This document shows positions 17,380-25,419 of a DNA stretch of 31,550 nucleotides, in pieces (position 1 is the first letter of the stretch; every line of letters begins with the position of its first letter). The position numbers and the translations under genes were made by a program. Source of the DNA: CAZDVQ01 sp964508975 (lineage in GTDB: Bacteria; Bacteroidota; Bacteroidia; Chitinophagales; Saprospiraceae); contig CAZDVQ010000053.1 in assembly GCA_964508975.1 (NCBI GenBank), positions 1 to 31,550 of the forward strand, in the 5' to 3' direction. The notes under the pieces are model-generated. The model did no database searches. It had not been told where the DNA came from and saw only the letters and a list, made by a program, of their open reading frames with translations.

Positions 17380-17488
17380 ATTTGGGCGCGTCCCTCGCGA
17401 TGCTCGGGTCGGTCCCTTCCGCGTGCGCTAAACGCTTAGCCCTTCGGGCCTGCGGCATACGCCGCAGCGCTCCAGGCACCTCGCGCTT
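17380..17488 (+). repeat. GC-rich palindromic repeat R2, forward copy
   Basis: 109 bp, about three differences from 8712-8820. It begins 40 bp after the giant gene's stop. The 475-bp gap 17340-17814 is filled by this copy, a reverse copy and a tandem repeat; no gene is seen. Confidence 0.85.
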
Positions 17489-17490
17489 GA

Positions 17491-17605
17491 CGCCAAAGCG
17501 CCAGGTGCCCGGCGTGTGGCCGCGCAGCGGACAGCCCCGCAAGGGGCCGAGCGAGCAGCGAGCACAAAGGGGACCGCCGACGCGCTAGCGGCGGGGCGCC
17601 CAAAT
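17491..17605 (-). repeat. GC-rich palindromic repeat R2, reverse copy
   Basis: Faces the previous copy with 2 bp between them. On the minus strand it starts atttgggcgccccgcc and ends gggcacctggcgc. The facing pair can form a long cruciform. Confidence 0.65.
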
Positions 17606-17695
17606 ACTAAAAACAATCAACTACAAACTATCAACTATTATAACGGGGCGCCCAAATACTATCAACAATCAACTACAAACTATCAACTACTCCAC
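17593..17695 (+). repeat. 52-bp tandem repeat, 2 copies, with heptad words (H4)
   Basis: Units start at 17593 and 17645 with ggggcgcccaaatact, followed by 7-bp steps ATCAACA, ATCAACT, ACAAACT, ATCAACT. Closely related to 10039-10171 and in the same orientation. Its first bases overlap the end of the reverse R2 copy. Confidence 0.8.
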
Positions 17696-17814
17696 TCGGA
17701 ACGCCCCCCAAAATAAAAAAGTAAAATCATCGAACATGTAGCAACTGCTTACGTATATAAGCGATTGAAATTGGATAAATCATACCAAGTCCCCCCAGAC
17801 TGGCCTGCCACAAC

Positions 17815-19482
17815 ATGCTACAAACAACTATTCAAAGCGATGCTTACTTTGCTATGCCCAAAACTTTCAGGGCGATACACGAATTAGCATTAGCGCTGTT
17901 AGGCAAAACCAAGTTAGAAGAGATAGCCTGGCTAATAACCAGTAAAGCCATCAAGGAATTAGATTTGGAAGATTGTGTAGTATATCTACTTGATCCTCAG
18001 CGACAAACACTGAAGCAAGTTGCGGCATACGGTCCTAAAAACCACGACAACCATGTTGTACTGGAAGCCATTGAAATACCCTTGGGCCAAGGCATCGTGG
18101 GTAAAGCGGCCCTGCTACAACAGACAATTTTAGTACAGGACACCCGGCTGAACAGCGACTATATCGTCGATGATCAAATGCGTTTATCGGAGCTTGCTGT
18201 ACCTATCATTTTCGAAGATCAAGTGATTGGCGTGATTGACAGCGAACATCACGCGCTAGATTTTTATACCGAAGCACACGTAGAAGTGCTGGAAGCCATT
18301 GCGAGACTGGTGGCAGAACAGCTTAAATCATGCGTTGACATTCAGCGTTACATGGATTTCTCGGAGCACGAGCGCATGGAAATGGCCCTGAAAGAAAGTG
18401 AAAAACGCTTTAAACTGGCGGTTTCAGGGACAAGCGCCGGTGTTTGGGACTGGAAAAACATGCTGGATGACAAGCAGTGGTGGTCAAAACAGTTTTGCAA
18501 ACTTTTGGGCTATAGCCAACATGAAATTGAAGCTAGCCTGGCCAACTTCTCGTCGCTTTTACATCCCGACGACAAGGATTTTGCCCTGAGCACCTTAGAT
18601 AAAGATATTCACTGTAAAGACAAAGTTGAAATAGAATACCGTTTACGCCTTAAAAACGGCACTTACCGTTGGTTCTTAGGCAACGCCGTGGTGGTTAAAG
18701 ACCTTTATGGCCGCCCGAACAGGATGGTGGGCACCATCATTGATATACACGACCGGAAAACAGCAGAAAAAGAACTAGAAATCAAGCAGTTACGCCTTGA
18801 AACTCAAAACCGTGAGCTAGAGCAATTTGCTTTTATTGCCTCGCATGACCTCCAAGAACCACTGCGGACAATCAGTAGTTTTGTACAACTGTTGCAGCGT
18901 AAATGCGCCCCACAGCTGGATAGCGATGGGCAAAAATACATGTCGTACATTGAGCAATCAACAGGCCGGATGCGCGACTTGATTAACGGTCTGCTGGATT
19001 ATGCCCGCATCAGCAAGGGCAAAGAACAAGAGATGAGCCAGGTGGATTTGAACCTTTTAATACCCGAAGTATTGGCCGATATGCACAGCTCCATCACGGA
19101 CTCTGGGGTGCAAATTACCGTGGAGCAGATGCCTAAAATCAAAGCCTACCCTACCGAGCTGCGCTTGCTTTTCCAAAATCTAATCAGCAACGCCATTAAA
19201 TTTAAGGATAATGCCCGAAGTCCCGAAATCAAAATCGAAGTAAGCGCGCTGCAACATGCCTGGCAGTTTAGCGTAAAAGATAACGGGATTGGCATAGAAG
19301 CACAACAATTTGACAAAATTTTCGATTTGTTTAAACGCTTGCACAACCGCCATGAGTACGAAGGCACCGGTATCGGCTTGGCCCACTGCAAAAAAATTGT
19401 TGCTTTGCATGGAGGCCGAATCTGGTTAGAATCAACACTTGGCCAAGGTAGTACTTTCTATTTTACCATCCCGATCTTGTAG
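17815..19482 (+). CDS. GAF-PAS sensor histidine kinase
   Basis: 555 residues, no membrane segment, so a soluble sensor. A GAF domain covers about 25-170 (LEDCVVYLLDPQ...LGQGIVGKAA...SELAVPIIFEDQVIGVIDSEH). A PAS/PAC domain covers about 195-320 (YRWFLGNAVVVKD...GTIIDIHDRK). A short coiled linker leads to the dimerisation domain with the phosphorylated His344 in ASHDLQEPLR. The ATPase domain shows the N box LISNAIKF, G1 DNGIGIE, F box IFDLFKRLH and G2 GTGIGLAHCKKIV. All kinase motifs are intact. The response regulator begins 2 bp after its stop, so the two form one operon and very likely one phosphorelay. The input signal is unknown; GAF domains bind small molecules. Confidence 0.92.
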   Translation: MLQTTIQSDAYFAMPKTFRAIHELALALLGKTKLEEIAWLITSKAIKELDLEDCVVYLLDPQRQTLKQVAAYGPKNHDNHVVLEAIEIPLGQGIVGKAALLQQTILVQDTRLNSDYIVDDQMRLSELAVPIIFEDQVIGVIDSEHHALDFYTEAHVEVLEAIARLVAEQLKSCVDIQRYMDFSEHERMEMALKESEKRFKLAVSGTSAGVWDWKNMLDDKQWWSKQFCKLLGYSQHEIEASLANFSSLLHPDDKDFALSTLDKDIHCKDKVEIEYRLRLKNGTYRWFLGNAVVVKDLYGRPNRMVGTIIDIHDRKTAEKELEIKQLRLETQNRELEQFAFIASHDLQEPLRTISSFVQLLQRKCAPQLDSDGQKYMSYIEQSTGRMRDLINGLLDYARISKGKEQEMSQVDLNLLIPEVLADMHSSITDSGVQITVEQMPKIKAYPTELRLLFQNLISNAIKFKDNARSPEIKIEVSALQHAWQFSVKDNGIGIEAQQFDKIFDLFKRLHNRHEYEGTGIGLAHCKKIVALHGGRIWLESTLGQGSTFYFTIPIL

Positions 19483-19484
19483 AC

Positions 19485-19898
19485 ATGCGCAAAATTAAAA
19501 GCATACTCCTGGTTGACGATAACGATGCCGACAACTTTTTGCACCAGCTCTTCATCGAGGAGACTGGCTTTTGCGATAGTACCAAAATTTGTATCAACGG
19601 CAAGCAAGCTTTGCAATTTATACAAGATTGTATCGACCGCCCCGACCATGAATTCCTTGATTTGCCAGAGCTCATTTTCCTAGATATCAATATGCCCATC
19701 ATGACTGGATGGGAGTTTATTCAAGCATTCGAACAAGTTGATTTTAAGCACTTTAAGCGCCCAATAGTGGTCATGGTAAGTACTTCAACCAACCCCGACG
19801 ATAAAGCCCGGGCAAATCAGTTCAAGGACATAGCCTGCTTTGTGAGCAAACCTTTAAGCCATGAAAAACTGGCCGAGTTAGCCGATAAATATTTTTAG
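19485..19898 (+). CDS. Single-domain response regulator (CheY/Rcp1-like)
   Basis: 137 residues, a receiver domain only: acidic pair Asp11/Asp12 in LLVDDND, phosphoacceptor Asp67 in FLDINMP, Ser99/Thr100 switch in VMVSTST, Lys122 in VSKPL. No DNA-binding output follows, so it must act by protein contact or pass phosphate on. Co-transcribed with the upstream kinase. The DINMPIMTGWEF segment and the long alpha-2/beta-3 loop are typical of the Rcp1-type partners of cytoplasmic GAF/PAS kinases. Confidence 0.92.
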   Translation: MRKIKSILLVDDNDADNFLHQLFIEETGFCDSTKICINGKQALQFIQDCIDRPDHEFLDLPELIFLDINMPIMTGWEFIQAFEQVDFKHFKRPIVVMVSTSTNPDDKARANQFKDIACFVSKPLSHEKLAELADKYF

Positions 19899-19937
19899 GC
19901 TAAAATCGTTTGCTCATTTATTCCTTCAATCATTTAT

Positions 19938-20098
19938 GCCTTTTGGGGCCTCCCCTCGCGTTGCTCGGGGCGCTACGTTGCGGGTTCGCTATTCGTGCAG
20001 TCGCTTTGCTCCCTTACGGTGCCCTTCGGGGTTCGCTCATACCTTAGGGCATACGCCCCAGCGGCACGGCCTGCGGACGCCCTCCACATCGCTAGGCC
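19938..20098 (+). repeat. GC-rich palindromic module (GGGGCCTCC...GCTAGGCC type)
   Basis: Starts tttggggcctccc and ends ccacatcgctaggcc. The same two end motifs bound 24626-24813 and, with small changes, 31291-31393. An AT-rich lead-in (tttgctcatttattcc) is shared with the 24.6-kb copy. With array H5 it fills the 317-bp gap 19899-20215; no gene is seen. Confidence 0.7.
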
Positions 20099-20109
20099 AA
20101 ATATTAGTG

Positions 20110-20218
20110 GTGAGATGTGAGCGGTAAGATGTGAGATGTAAGATAAAATGTCTTACCGCTTACAACTCACATCTTACATCTTACAACTTACCGCTCACCT
20201 CTTACATCTTACCGCTTA
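20110..20218. repeat. Heptad repeat array H5 (GTRAGNN / CTYACNN), inverted arms
   Basis: Fifteen consecutive 7-bp words without a phase slip: five GTRAGNN words, one centre word AAAATGT, then nine CTYACNN words, with a partial CTTA at the end. Five positions of each word are nearly fixed, and the last two vary (AT, CG, AA, CT). The arms can pair. The array runs into the stop codon of the desaturase gene on the minus strand (20216-20218). Confidence 0.9.
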
Positions 20219-21160
20219 TTTGCGTTTGGTACGCGAATACAAGGTAATGTTCTTACTGAACAAGAACTTGATAATCACATCCGTCCAAGAGTTGTAAGAC
20301 TTTAGGTTGTCGTAAAACTCGGGGGCCATTTTGCGGAGTTCCGGCAGGCGGCTACCTGGTACATTAGGAAAATCGTGGTGCTCATTGTGGTAACCAACAT
20401 TGAAGGTTACTGCATTTAATGGACCATAATAAGAATACGTTTCTTGGCCTTCTTCAAACACGTAGTGTTCTGAAATAAAGTGGCCAGACGTTGGATGTAA
20501 ACTACCCGCCAACAACAAGGAAAGTACCCAGAAAGCCAAGCCCCACCAGCCAATGAATGGAAGGATAATAGCCATGGCTGCCGCTTGGAATATAAAGTTA
20601 TACACTTGCCACTGGTCGATTTTGATTTTTTTAACCAATACCGGGCGGAAAGCGTAGAAGATAATCTGGTTTAAGAACCAAAGCACTTTACCGATAAATC
20701 CACGGAAAATTTTGGCTTCCATTACAGTAGGGATATCGGTATCCACACCGTCTTTGCCTTGATCCCAGTGGTGTAAGGCGTGATACACCTTAAACGACAT
20801 GGCATAAGGCAGTATGATTGGAATATTGGCTACAAATGCCAAAAGATTATTGTTGCGTTTTGACTTGAAGGCCAGGTAGTGCGTAATCTCGTGAATGGCC
20901 AAAAACAAAGCTTGAGCGATGGTAGCGCCAATGAGGTATGCAGACAAAAGGAACAACCACCAAGGCATCATGTGTGCAAAGTAGGCTAATGCAATCTGCA
21001 CTACCACCATGGCCACCGTTGTATATTTCAAACGAGGGTTGATACCGATGAGAGACGTCACCTCAGGGTGTGCTGCCAAGATATCTTGGCGGCGTTGAAA
21101 GTGCGGCTCGCGGTCTTCGGCCCAGTAAAACTCCTTGCGAGGTGCAGCATCATTTGTCAT
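20216..21160 (-). CDS. Sphingolipid delta-4 desaturase-like protein (DES1/DEGS1 family)
   Basis: 314 residues, an integral-membrane di-iron desaturase. Three His boxes: HEITH 90-94, HALHH 127-131 and HNEHH 258-262. At least four hydrophobic segments (about 47-63, 66-88, 105-122, 188-218). Beyond the His boxes, the segments GHFISEHYVF, ETYSYYGPLNAVTFNVGYHN and EHHDFPNVPGSRLP match eukaryotic dihydroceramide delta-4 desaturase almost residue for residue as I remember it. The N-terminus (F.W....PH..RR..IL...PE..SL) and C-terminus (YDNL..YNSW...YSR.KR) also match. The eukaryotic enzyme places a 4,5-trans double bond in the sphingoid base of dihydroceramide. Many Bacteroidota make sphingolipids, so the substrate is plausible, but no other sphingolipid gene is in this window. 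Length is close to the human enzyme (about 323). Confidence 0.88.
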   Translation of the reverse strand: MTNDAAPRKEFYWAEDREPHFQRRQDILAAHPEVTSLIGINPRLKYTTVAMVVVQIALAYFAHMMPWWLFLLSAYLIGATIAQALFLAIHEITHYLAFKSKRNNNLLAFVANIPIILPYAMSFKVYHALHHWDQGKDGVDTDIPTVMEAKIFRGFIGKVLWFLNQIIFYAFRPVLVKKIKIDQWQVYNFIFQAAAMAIILPFIGWWGLAFWVLSLLLAGSLHPTSGHFISEHYVFEEGQETYSYYGPLNAVTFNVGYHNEHHDFPNVPGSRLPELRKMAPEFYDNLKSYNSWTDVIIKFLFSKNITLYSRTKRK

Positions 21161-21197
21161 GGCGAATCAATTTTAGGGTCAATACTCATTGCGGGTG

Positions 21198-21205
21198 CAA
21201 AAATA
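21198..21205 (-). promoter_or_regulatory. -7 box upstream of the desaturase gene
   Basis: The minus strand reads TATTTTTG, a perfect TAnnTTTG, 37 bp before the ATG. No clear -33 TTTG at the expected distance. Confidence 0.35.
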
Positions 21206-21263
21206 AGCTTTATTATGACGTGTAGCACGTAGGATAAAAAGTGTAGAAAGAGTCTAAATAATT

Positions 21264-21404
21264 TTGCGCTAGCTGCCCGTAGGGCGCCCGCGCAAGCGGG
21301 CGGTGCGCAACGCGCACTAAGCGAACAGCGCACCCGGAGGGGAGCGGCCCCGAGCGTTGTAGGGGCGTATAGACATACGCCCCGGCACGAGGGGAAGCGC
21401 CCAA
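21264..21404 (-). repeat. GC-rich palindromic module
   Basis: From ttgcgctagctgcccg to gcacgaggggaagcgcccaaa. Inner palindromes include gcccgcgcaagcgggc and ggggcgtatagacatacgcccc. Lies in the 258-bp gap between the desaturase promoter and the next gene's stop codon. Confidence 0.6.
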
Positions 21405-21418
21405 AAAAATCAAAAAAC

Positions 21419-24400
21419 CTACCGCACCAACTGCACATCGCCTTGATAGCCAATACTTTGACCATCAACATACAATAATTTGATATAGTACACATAAGTG
21501 CCCGATATGGCTGCTTTGCCCTTGTACGTACCATCCCAAGCATGCACAGGGCTGGCCGCAGGTACATTCTGGGTGCTGAATACCTGATTGCCCCAACGGT
21601 CGAAAATAACGCACTGCTCTACCAAGGCCACATTAGGCCCTGCTTGCACGAAAAACACATCGTTAAGGCCGTCACCATCTGGACTGAAGGCGTTGGGGAT
21701 AAATACATCGCGGAATTTCTCCACGTTGACCTGCACTTGTTCGCGCACCGTGCAGCCAAAACCATCCGTTACAGCCACCTCGTACAAGGTACTTTCCGTT
21801 GGTCTGGCCTCGGGGTTAAAGCAATCGTCGCAACTCAAGCTACTGTTTGGCGACCAGCTTATGCTTGGCGTTAAAATGGTATTCAAGAAACGTAGACTTA
21901 GCTCGGCACTTTGCCCCAGTTGTATGGTCGTGTCTCCAAAAGCTGCTATCAATATGGGCAATGGTTCGTATAACTGAACCGATTGCTGTATGGAACAAGC
22001 ATTGGCATCCAGTACTTCGATGTTGTACGTACCGGGTCCAAGGTTTTCAAACAAGGCTTGCGTTTGGTAAACATTTGGGGTAATGCTGTATTGATACGGC
22101 GCCGTGCCACCTTGTACTTGTAGCGCTATGCGCCCATCTTGTGAGCCAGCACAGGAGATTTGCTCTTGCTGCACAAGCACTTGCAAGGCCGCTGGCTGGT
22201 TTATTGGTATAGAATCCGTTTGGGTACAGCCGCTATTATCGGTGATGGTCAGCGCATACATGCCTGTGTTTAAGTTGCTTATAATAGCCGTTGTGCTACC
22301 GTTGGCCCAAGCGTAGCTATAGGGTGCATTTCCGCCAGTTACCATAGCCTCAATACTGCCATCGGCGTTGTTGGCGCAGGCCACTTGTTGCGGCACAAAA
22401 ATGATTTGCAATGGATCTGCCTCCGTGAGCGAGTACGTTTGGTTGATTTCGCAGCCCTGTGCGTCTTGTACAGTTACCGTGTAATTGCCCGCAGCTAAGT
22501 TGTTGATACTACTGTCGGTTGCCCCGTTCGACCAGAGATAAGTGTAGGCCCCTACCCCATTGGATGGCAGCGCCGTGATGCTCCCGTCTTGCACCGAAGC
22601 ACAAGCCGGACTAGTAGCGTTTAAAACCAAACTTAACTGCGTCGGCGCAAGGGCGTTGAAGTTTGCGGTATCTTGACAGCCTACCGAATCGGTGACAACC
22701 AGCGTGTACACGCCTTGCTCGGCAGCGCTGTAAAGTGGTATAAACAGGGTATCGTTACCCGATATACCGCTGCCCAGCGGGATAGTCCAGTCGAAGCCTT
22801 GGGCGGGGCTACCAGATGACACCAGCAAGAGGGTATCAACCCCAGCGCAAAGGGGCACATCGGCCGTGATAGCGGCGTTAGGAATTGACAGGCGGAGCTC
22901 CACCGAGTCGGCGGCGACGGTACAGGCTCCTAACTGGCCTGCCACGGTATAAAGGCCCGTTTGGCTTGCGTCAAAATTAGACAAAGAGATACTCAAACTA
23001 TTGCTAACCAATCCGTTGGGGCCATTCCAAGTTAGGGTACTACCAGGAACATTGCTTGCATTTAAAACTACCGTTGAGCCAAGGCAATTCGCCTCGTTTT
23101 GGGTATTAATGCCAATTTGATATTGCAGTCTGGCATAGTCGGAGAAAAAACCGTAACGGCAACCCGAGCTGCTGCCCCCGTTGATAACCCCCAGGTGAAA
23201 TAAATGACTGGTATTTTCAATTAAACTTTGCAAGCCAATAGCCGCATTCACGTTGACTTGGGCATAGAACCACTGGCCGCTGGTGCCGGGTACAGGATTA
23301 AAACTAGCCGCGTTGATGACGCCCGTTTGTCCGTTGAACAAAAAGTTACCTTGACCGCCGGCTTGCACCAAGAGGTTTAGCCCGAAAAACTCGCTGGTGC
23401 TGCGGGTAATGGCCAGTTTATAAGAGCCCGTACAGCGCAAGCTCGGCAAAATAGCGCCACCAGTTTCGCAACCAAAGCCCGAGATATGGAATACGTAAAC
23501 GGGCTCAGATGTGGTAATATAGGCTGTTGGATTGGTCAAAGAATAAGTCATCGTAATACCGGCGTTAACCGTTGAGTTGAGCACGCCATCGATAAAAACA
23601 CTGGTATTGGGTTGTGTGGTCAGGATAAGGTAGCGGTCGGCACCGGACAAAAAGCCTTTTTGCACGATATACTCGGTGCCTAAAATACTGGTAGGCACCA
23701 ATTGGTCGCCGATAAGGTCTTTGCAGGTACCCCCAAGAATTAAGCCCGCCTCGATTGAATCATCCTTAACGGTAATGGCGATGGGTTTATTTGAAGTAAC
23801 TTTAGTGCCTGTTGGGTGATCGTTAGGGCCTACGCCGTTCGCCTCGCCCGACCAGCTTTGGCCACGGTTAAGCGTGATGGTAAATGTCTGGCCAGCGGGT
23901 CGGCCAATCAGTGCGGCATTCGGCGTAATGGTCACGGTGGTATTATCCTCGGTGGCCACGATATCAAAGGAGGCTTTACCGCCAAGACTATTGCTGGTGA
24001 GGGTTTGAAAGGGGATAAAAAACTCGTTGCCCAGGGCGTTTCGGCCTTTCAGGGTAAAAATATCGGGGTTCAACTGGGTGTTCACCTCGTAATAGGCCGT
24101 GATAAAGGAGGACGATTGAATCAGCAGGCCCTTGTTCAGCACTTGGTTGGCGGGGCGGTTTTCCACCAAATCGATATAGTTGGTGAGGTCAACGGAGTGC
24201 GCCGTGTTGGGTGGCAGGTACACCGTTTGCACCGGAAATGCGGGGTTAGCGGGCTGGCTCACGCGTATGTTGGCCGCTTGGGCGCCTGTGGCTAGCTTGA
24301 GTTGAATGGGTCTATCGGCGTGTTGTTGGCTGACCTCAGGTGCTGCAAACCAGAAACTTGTGTCGGTTTGAGCATAGGCCCCAAGGGCAGGAACAAGGCA

Positions 24401-24433
24401 TAAAATGAAAACGAAAAGCTTAGCTACAGGCAT
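21419..24433 (-). CDS. T9SS-secreted protein with IgGFc-binding-like domain, SprB repeats and gliding-type C-terminus
   Basis: 1,004 residues from ATG at 24433; an upstream ATG (24454) overlaps a -7 box, so the second Met is preferred. Signal peptide MPVAKLFVFILCLVPALGAYAQ. Residues about 28-440 resemble the IgGFc-binding domain known from mucus protein FCGBP: FWFAAPE near the start, GNEFFIPFQT, ATEDNTTVTITPN, SNKPIAITVKDD, GDQLVPTSILGTEYIVQKG, VFIDG. Two Ig/PKD-like domains (about 450-590) follow. Then come three SprB repeats (about 600-815) of the form C...DGSI...G...PY.Y.W.NG.....I.NL..G.Y...V.D..GC. A PKD-like domain precedes the gliding-motility-associated C-terminal domain (about 908-1004: VFIPNAFSPDGDGLNDVF...IFDRWGNQVFS...WDGTYKG), a T9SS type-B signal. 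Expected on the surface or released; likely adhesion or glycan contact. Confidence 0.88.
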   Translation of the reverse strand: MPVAKLFVFILCLVPALGAYAQTDTSFWFAAPEVSQQHADRPIQLKLATGAQAANIRVSQPANPAFPVQTVYLPPNTAHSVDLTNYIDLVENRPANQVLNKGLLIQSSSFITAYYEVNTQLNPDIFTLKGRNALGNEFFIPFQTLTSNSLGGKASFDIVATEDNTTVTITPNAALIGRPAGQTFTITLNRGQSWSGEANGVGPNDHPTGTKVTSNKPIAITVKDDSIEAGLILGGTCKDLIGDQLVPTSILGTEYIVQKGFLSGADRYLILTTQPNTSVFIDGVLNSTVNAGITMTYSLTNPTAYITTSEPVYVFHISGFGCETGGAILPSLRCTGSYKLAITRSTSEFFGLNLLVQAGGQGNFLFNGQTGVINAASFNPVPGTSGQWFYAQVNVNAAIGLQSLIENTSHLFHLGVINGGSSSGCRYGFFSDYARLQYQIGINTQNEANCLGSTVVLNASNVPGSTLTWNGPNGLVSNSLSISLSNFDASQTGLYTVAGQLGACTVAADSVELRLSIPNAAITADVPLCAGVDTLLLVSSGSPAQGFDWTIPLGSGISGNDTLFIPLYSAAEQGVYTLVVTDSVGCQDTANFNALAPTQLSLVLNATSPACASVQDGSITALPSNGVGAYTYLWSNGATDSSINNLAAGNYTVTVQDAQGCEINQTYSLTEADPLQIIFVPQQVACANNADGSIEAMVTGGNAPYSYAWANGSTTAIISNLNTGMYALTITDNSGCTQTDSIPINQPAALQVLVQQEQISCAGSQDGRIALQVQGGTAPYQYSITPNVYQTQALFENLGPGTYNIEVLDANACSIQQSVQLYEPLPILIAAFGDTTIQLGQSAELSLRFLNTILTPSISWSPNSSLSCDDCFNPEARPTESTLYEVAVTDGFGCTVREQVQVNVEKFRDVFIPNAFSPDGDGLNDVFFVQAGPNVALVEQCVIFDRWGNQVFSTQNVPAASPVHAWDGTYKGKAAISGTYVYYIKLLYVDGQSIGYQGDVQLVR

Positions 24434-24451
24434 GGATTTGGGTTTATAGTC

Positions 24452-24459
24452 CAAAGATA
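24452..24459 (-). promoter_or_regulatory. -7 box of the IgGFc/SprB gene
   Basis: The minus strand reads TATCTTTG, a perfect TAnnTTTG. It overlaps the first possible ATG (24454) and so supports translation from the ATG at 24433. No clear -33 TTTG. Confidence 0.4.
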
Positions 24460-24521
24460 ATCAGCCAAGTATAACGTAGTATATAAGTTGTTGTTTATTT
24501 TACACTAAGCCGTAAAGAACG

Positions 24522-24584
24522 ATGAAATATGAAATATGAACAATGAACAATGAACTATGAACGATGAACTATGAACTATGAATA
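24522..24584 (+). repeat. Heptad repeat array H6 (ATGAACN), nine words
   Basis: Nine consecutive in-phase 7-bp words: ATGAAAT twice, ATGAACA twice, ATGAACT, ATGAACG, ATGAACT twice, ATGAATA. From 24599 a partly complementary run of 8-bp TCATTTNA words follows, so the two can pair. Confidence 0.88.
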
Positions 24585-24625
24585 AATTGGTCTTTGCTCA
24601 TTTTATCATTTCATCATTTATTCAT

Positions 24626-24813
24626 TTGGGGCCTCCGCCACTGCGTGGCGGCGTGAGCCATTTGCAGGAGCAAATGGTTCCCTTGCTACAAATGTGCATT
24701 TAGCACATTTGTTTTTGCTACGCAAAACCGCCGCGCTCATGTTACGCAGCTCGCTGACGCTCGGCCCCTGCGGGTCTGGCGCTACGCGCCACTGCTCCAC
24801 ATCGCTAGGCCGA
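24626..24813 (+). repeat. GC-rich palindromic module (GGGGCCTCC...GCTAGGCC type)
   Basis: Starts tttggggcctccgcc and ends ccacatcgctaggcc, as in 19938-20098. The inner part has paired blocks such as ccatttgcaggagcaaatgg and aaatgtgcatttagcacattt. The gap of about 1.1 kb between the secreted-protein gene and the sigma-factor gene is entirely repeat DNA of this and the following kinds; no credible gene is seen. Confidence 0.7.
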
Positions 24814-24845
24814 TGTTAGTATTCTCGTAAAACCAAACAGCTGTA

Positions 24846-24990
24846 TTCATCCCCTGCCCTTTGGGCAGGGGATATTGGTAGCCGCGGGTAAGCGCAGCGC
24901 AACCCGGGGTTTAAGGCAACAACAGAAAACCCGTGGCAGCAAGCCGTTCCAGAATGTACGATACAGAAATCGCCACGGAACGGTAGCTGG
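24846..24990 (+). repeat. Repeat related to the inside of the 381-bp element
   Basis: It shares ggtagcc.cgggtaagcg.agcgcaacccgggg, acaacagaaaacccgtggc and cgccacggaacggtagc with 9430-9535, in the same order and spacing. It lacks the 21-bp terminal repeats of that element. Confidence 0.75.
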
Positions 24991-25030
24991 ACCGAAATCC
25001 GGTCGAGCGTAGCTCGGCACTCTGATTTGT

Positions 25031-25201
25031 GCCTCACCCCGCCGCTCCGCGGCGACCCTCTCCCCGGAAACGCTCGTAAACTCGCGTGCGGAGAGGGTTC
25101 TTGGCCGTGCTAGACATGAAAGCCCCTCTCCACAACATGCGCACAGCATGTGCCCGTGGAGAGGGGTGGCACGAGCGACAGCTCGTGACGGGGTGAGGCA
25201 C
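25031..25201. repeat. Long inverted repeat, tgcctcaccccg...cggggtgaggca type
   Basis: The outer 11-12 bp are exact reverse complements. Inside are a tccccggaaacgctcg...gcggaga arm pair and a cctctccac...gtggagagg pair around aacatgcgcacagcatgtgc. Directly follows the previous repeat. Confidence 0.7.
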
Positions 25202-25261
25202 TATTTTCACAGCACCGGGGGGAGGCGCAAAAGGCATTAATACCAATTAAAATTTGTAAAA

Positions 25262-25419
25262 AACCTGTACCCTTTGCGCGGCCATTCGGCATTCCGCCGC
25301 CTAAAAGGCGGCGGCGCGTTAGCGATGTGGAGCGGTGGCCCGCAGGGCCAGACCCAAAGGGGCCGAGCGCCAGCGAGCCGCGCAACGTAGCGACGGCGCA
25401 TCGCGCCGGAACGCCCAAA
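25262..25419 (-). repeat. GC-rich palindromic module
   Basis: Contains gccgccttttaggcggc-type and ggcccgcagggcc palindromes and ends gccggaacgcccaaaaac. On the minus strand this is the gggcgttcc start seen in other modules. Confidence 0.6.
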
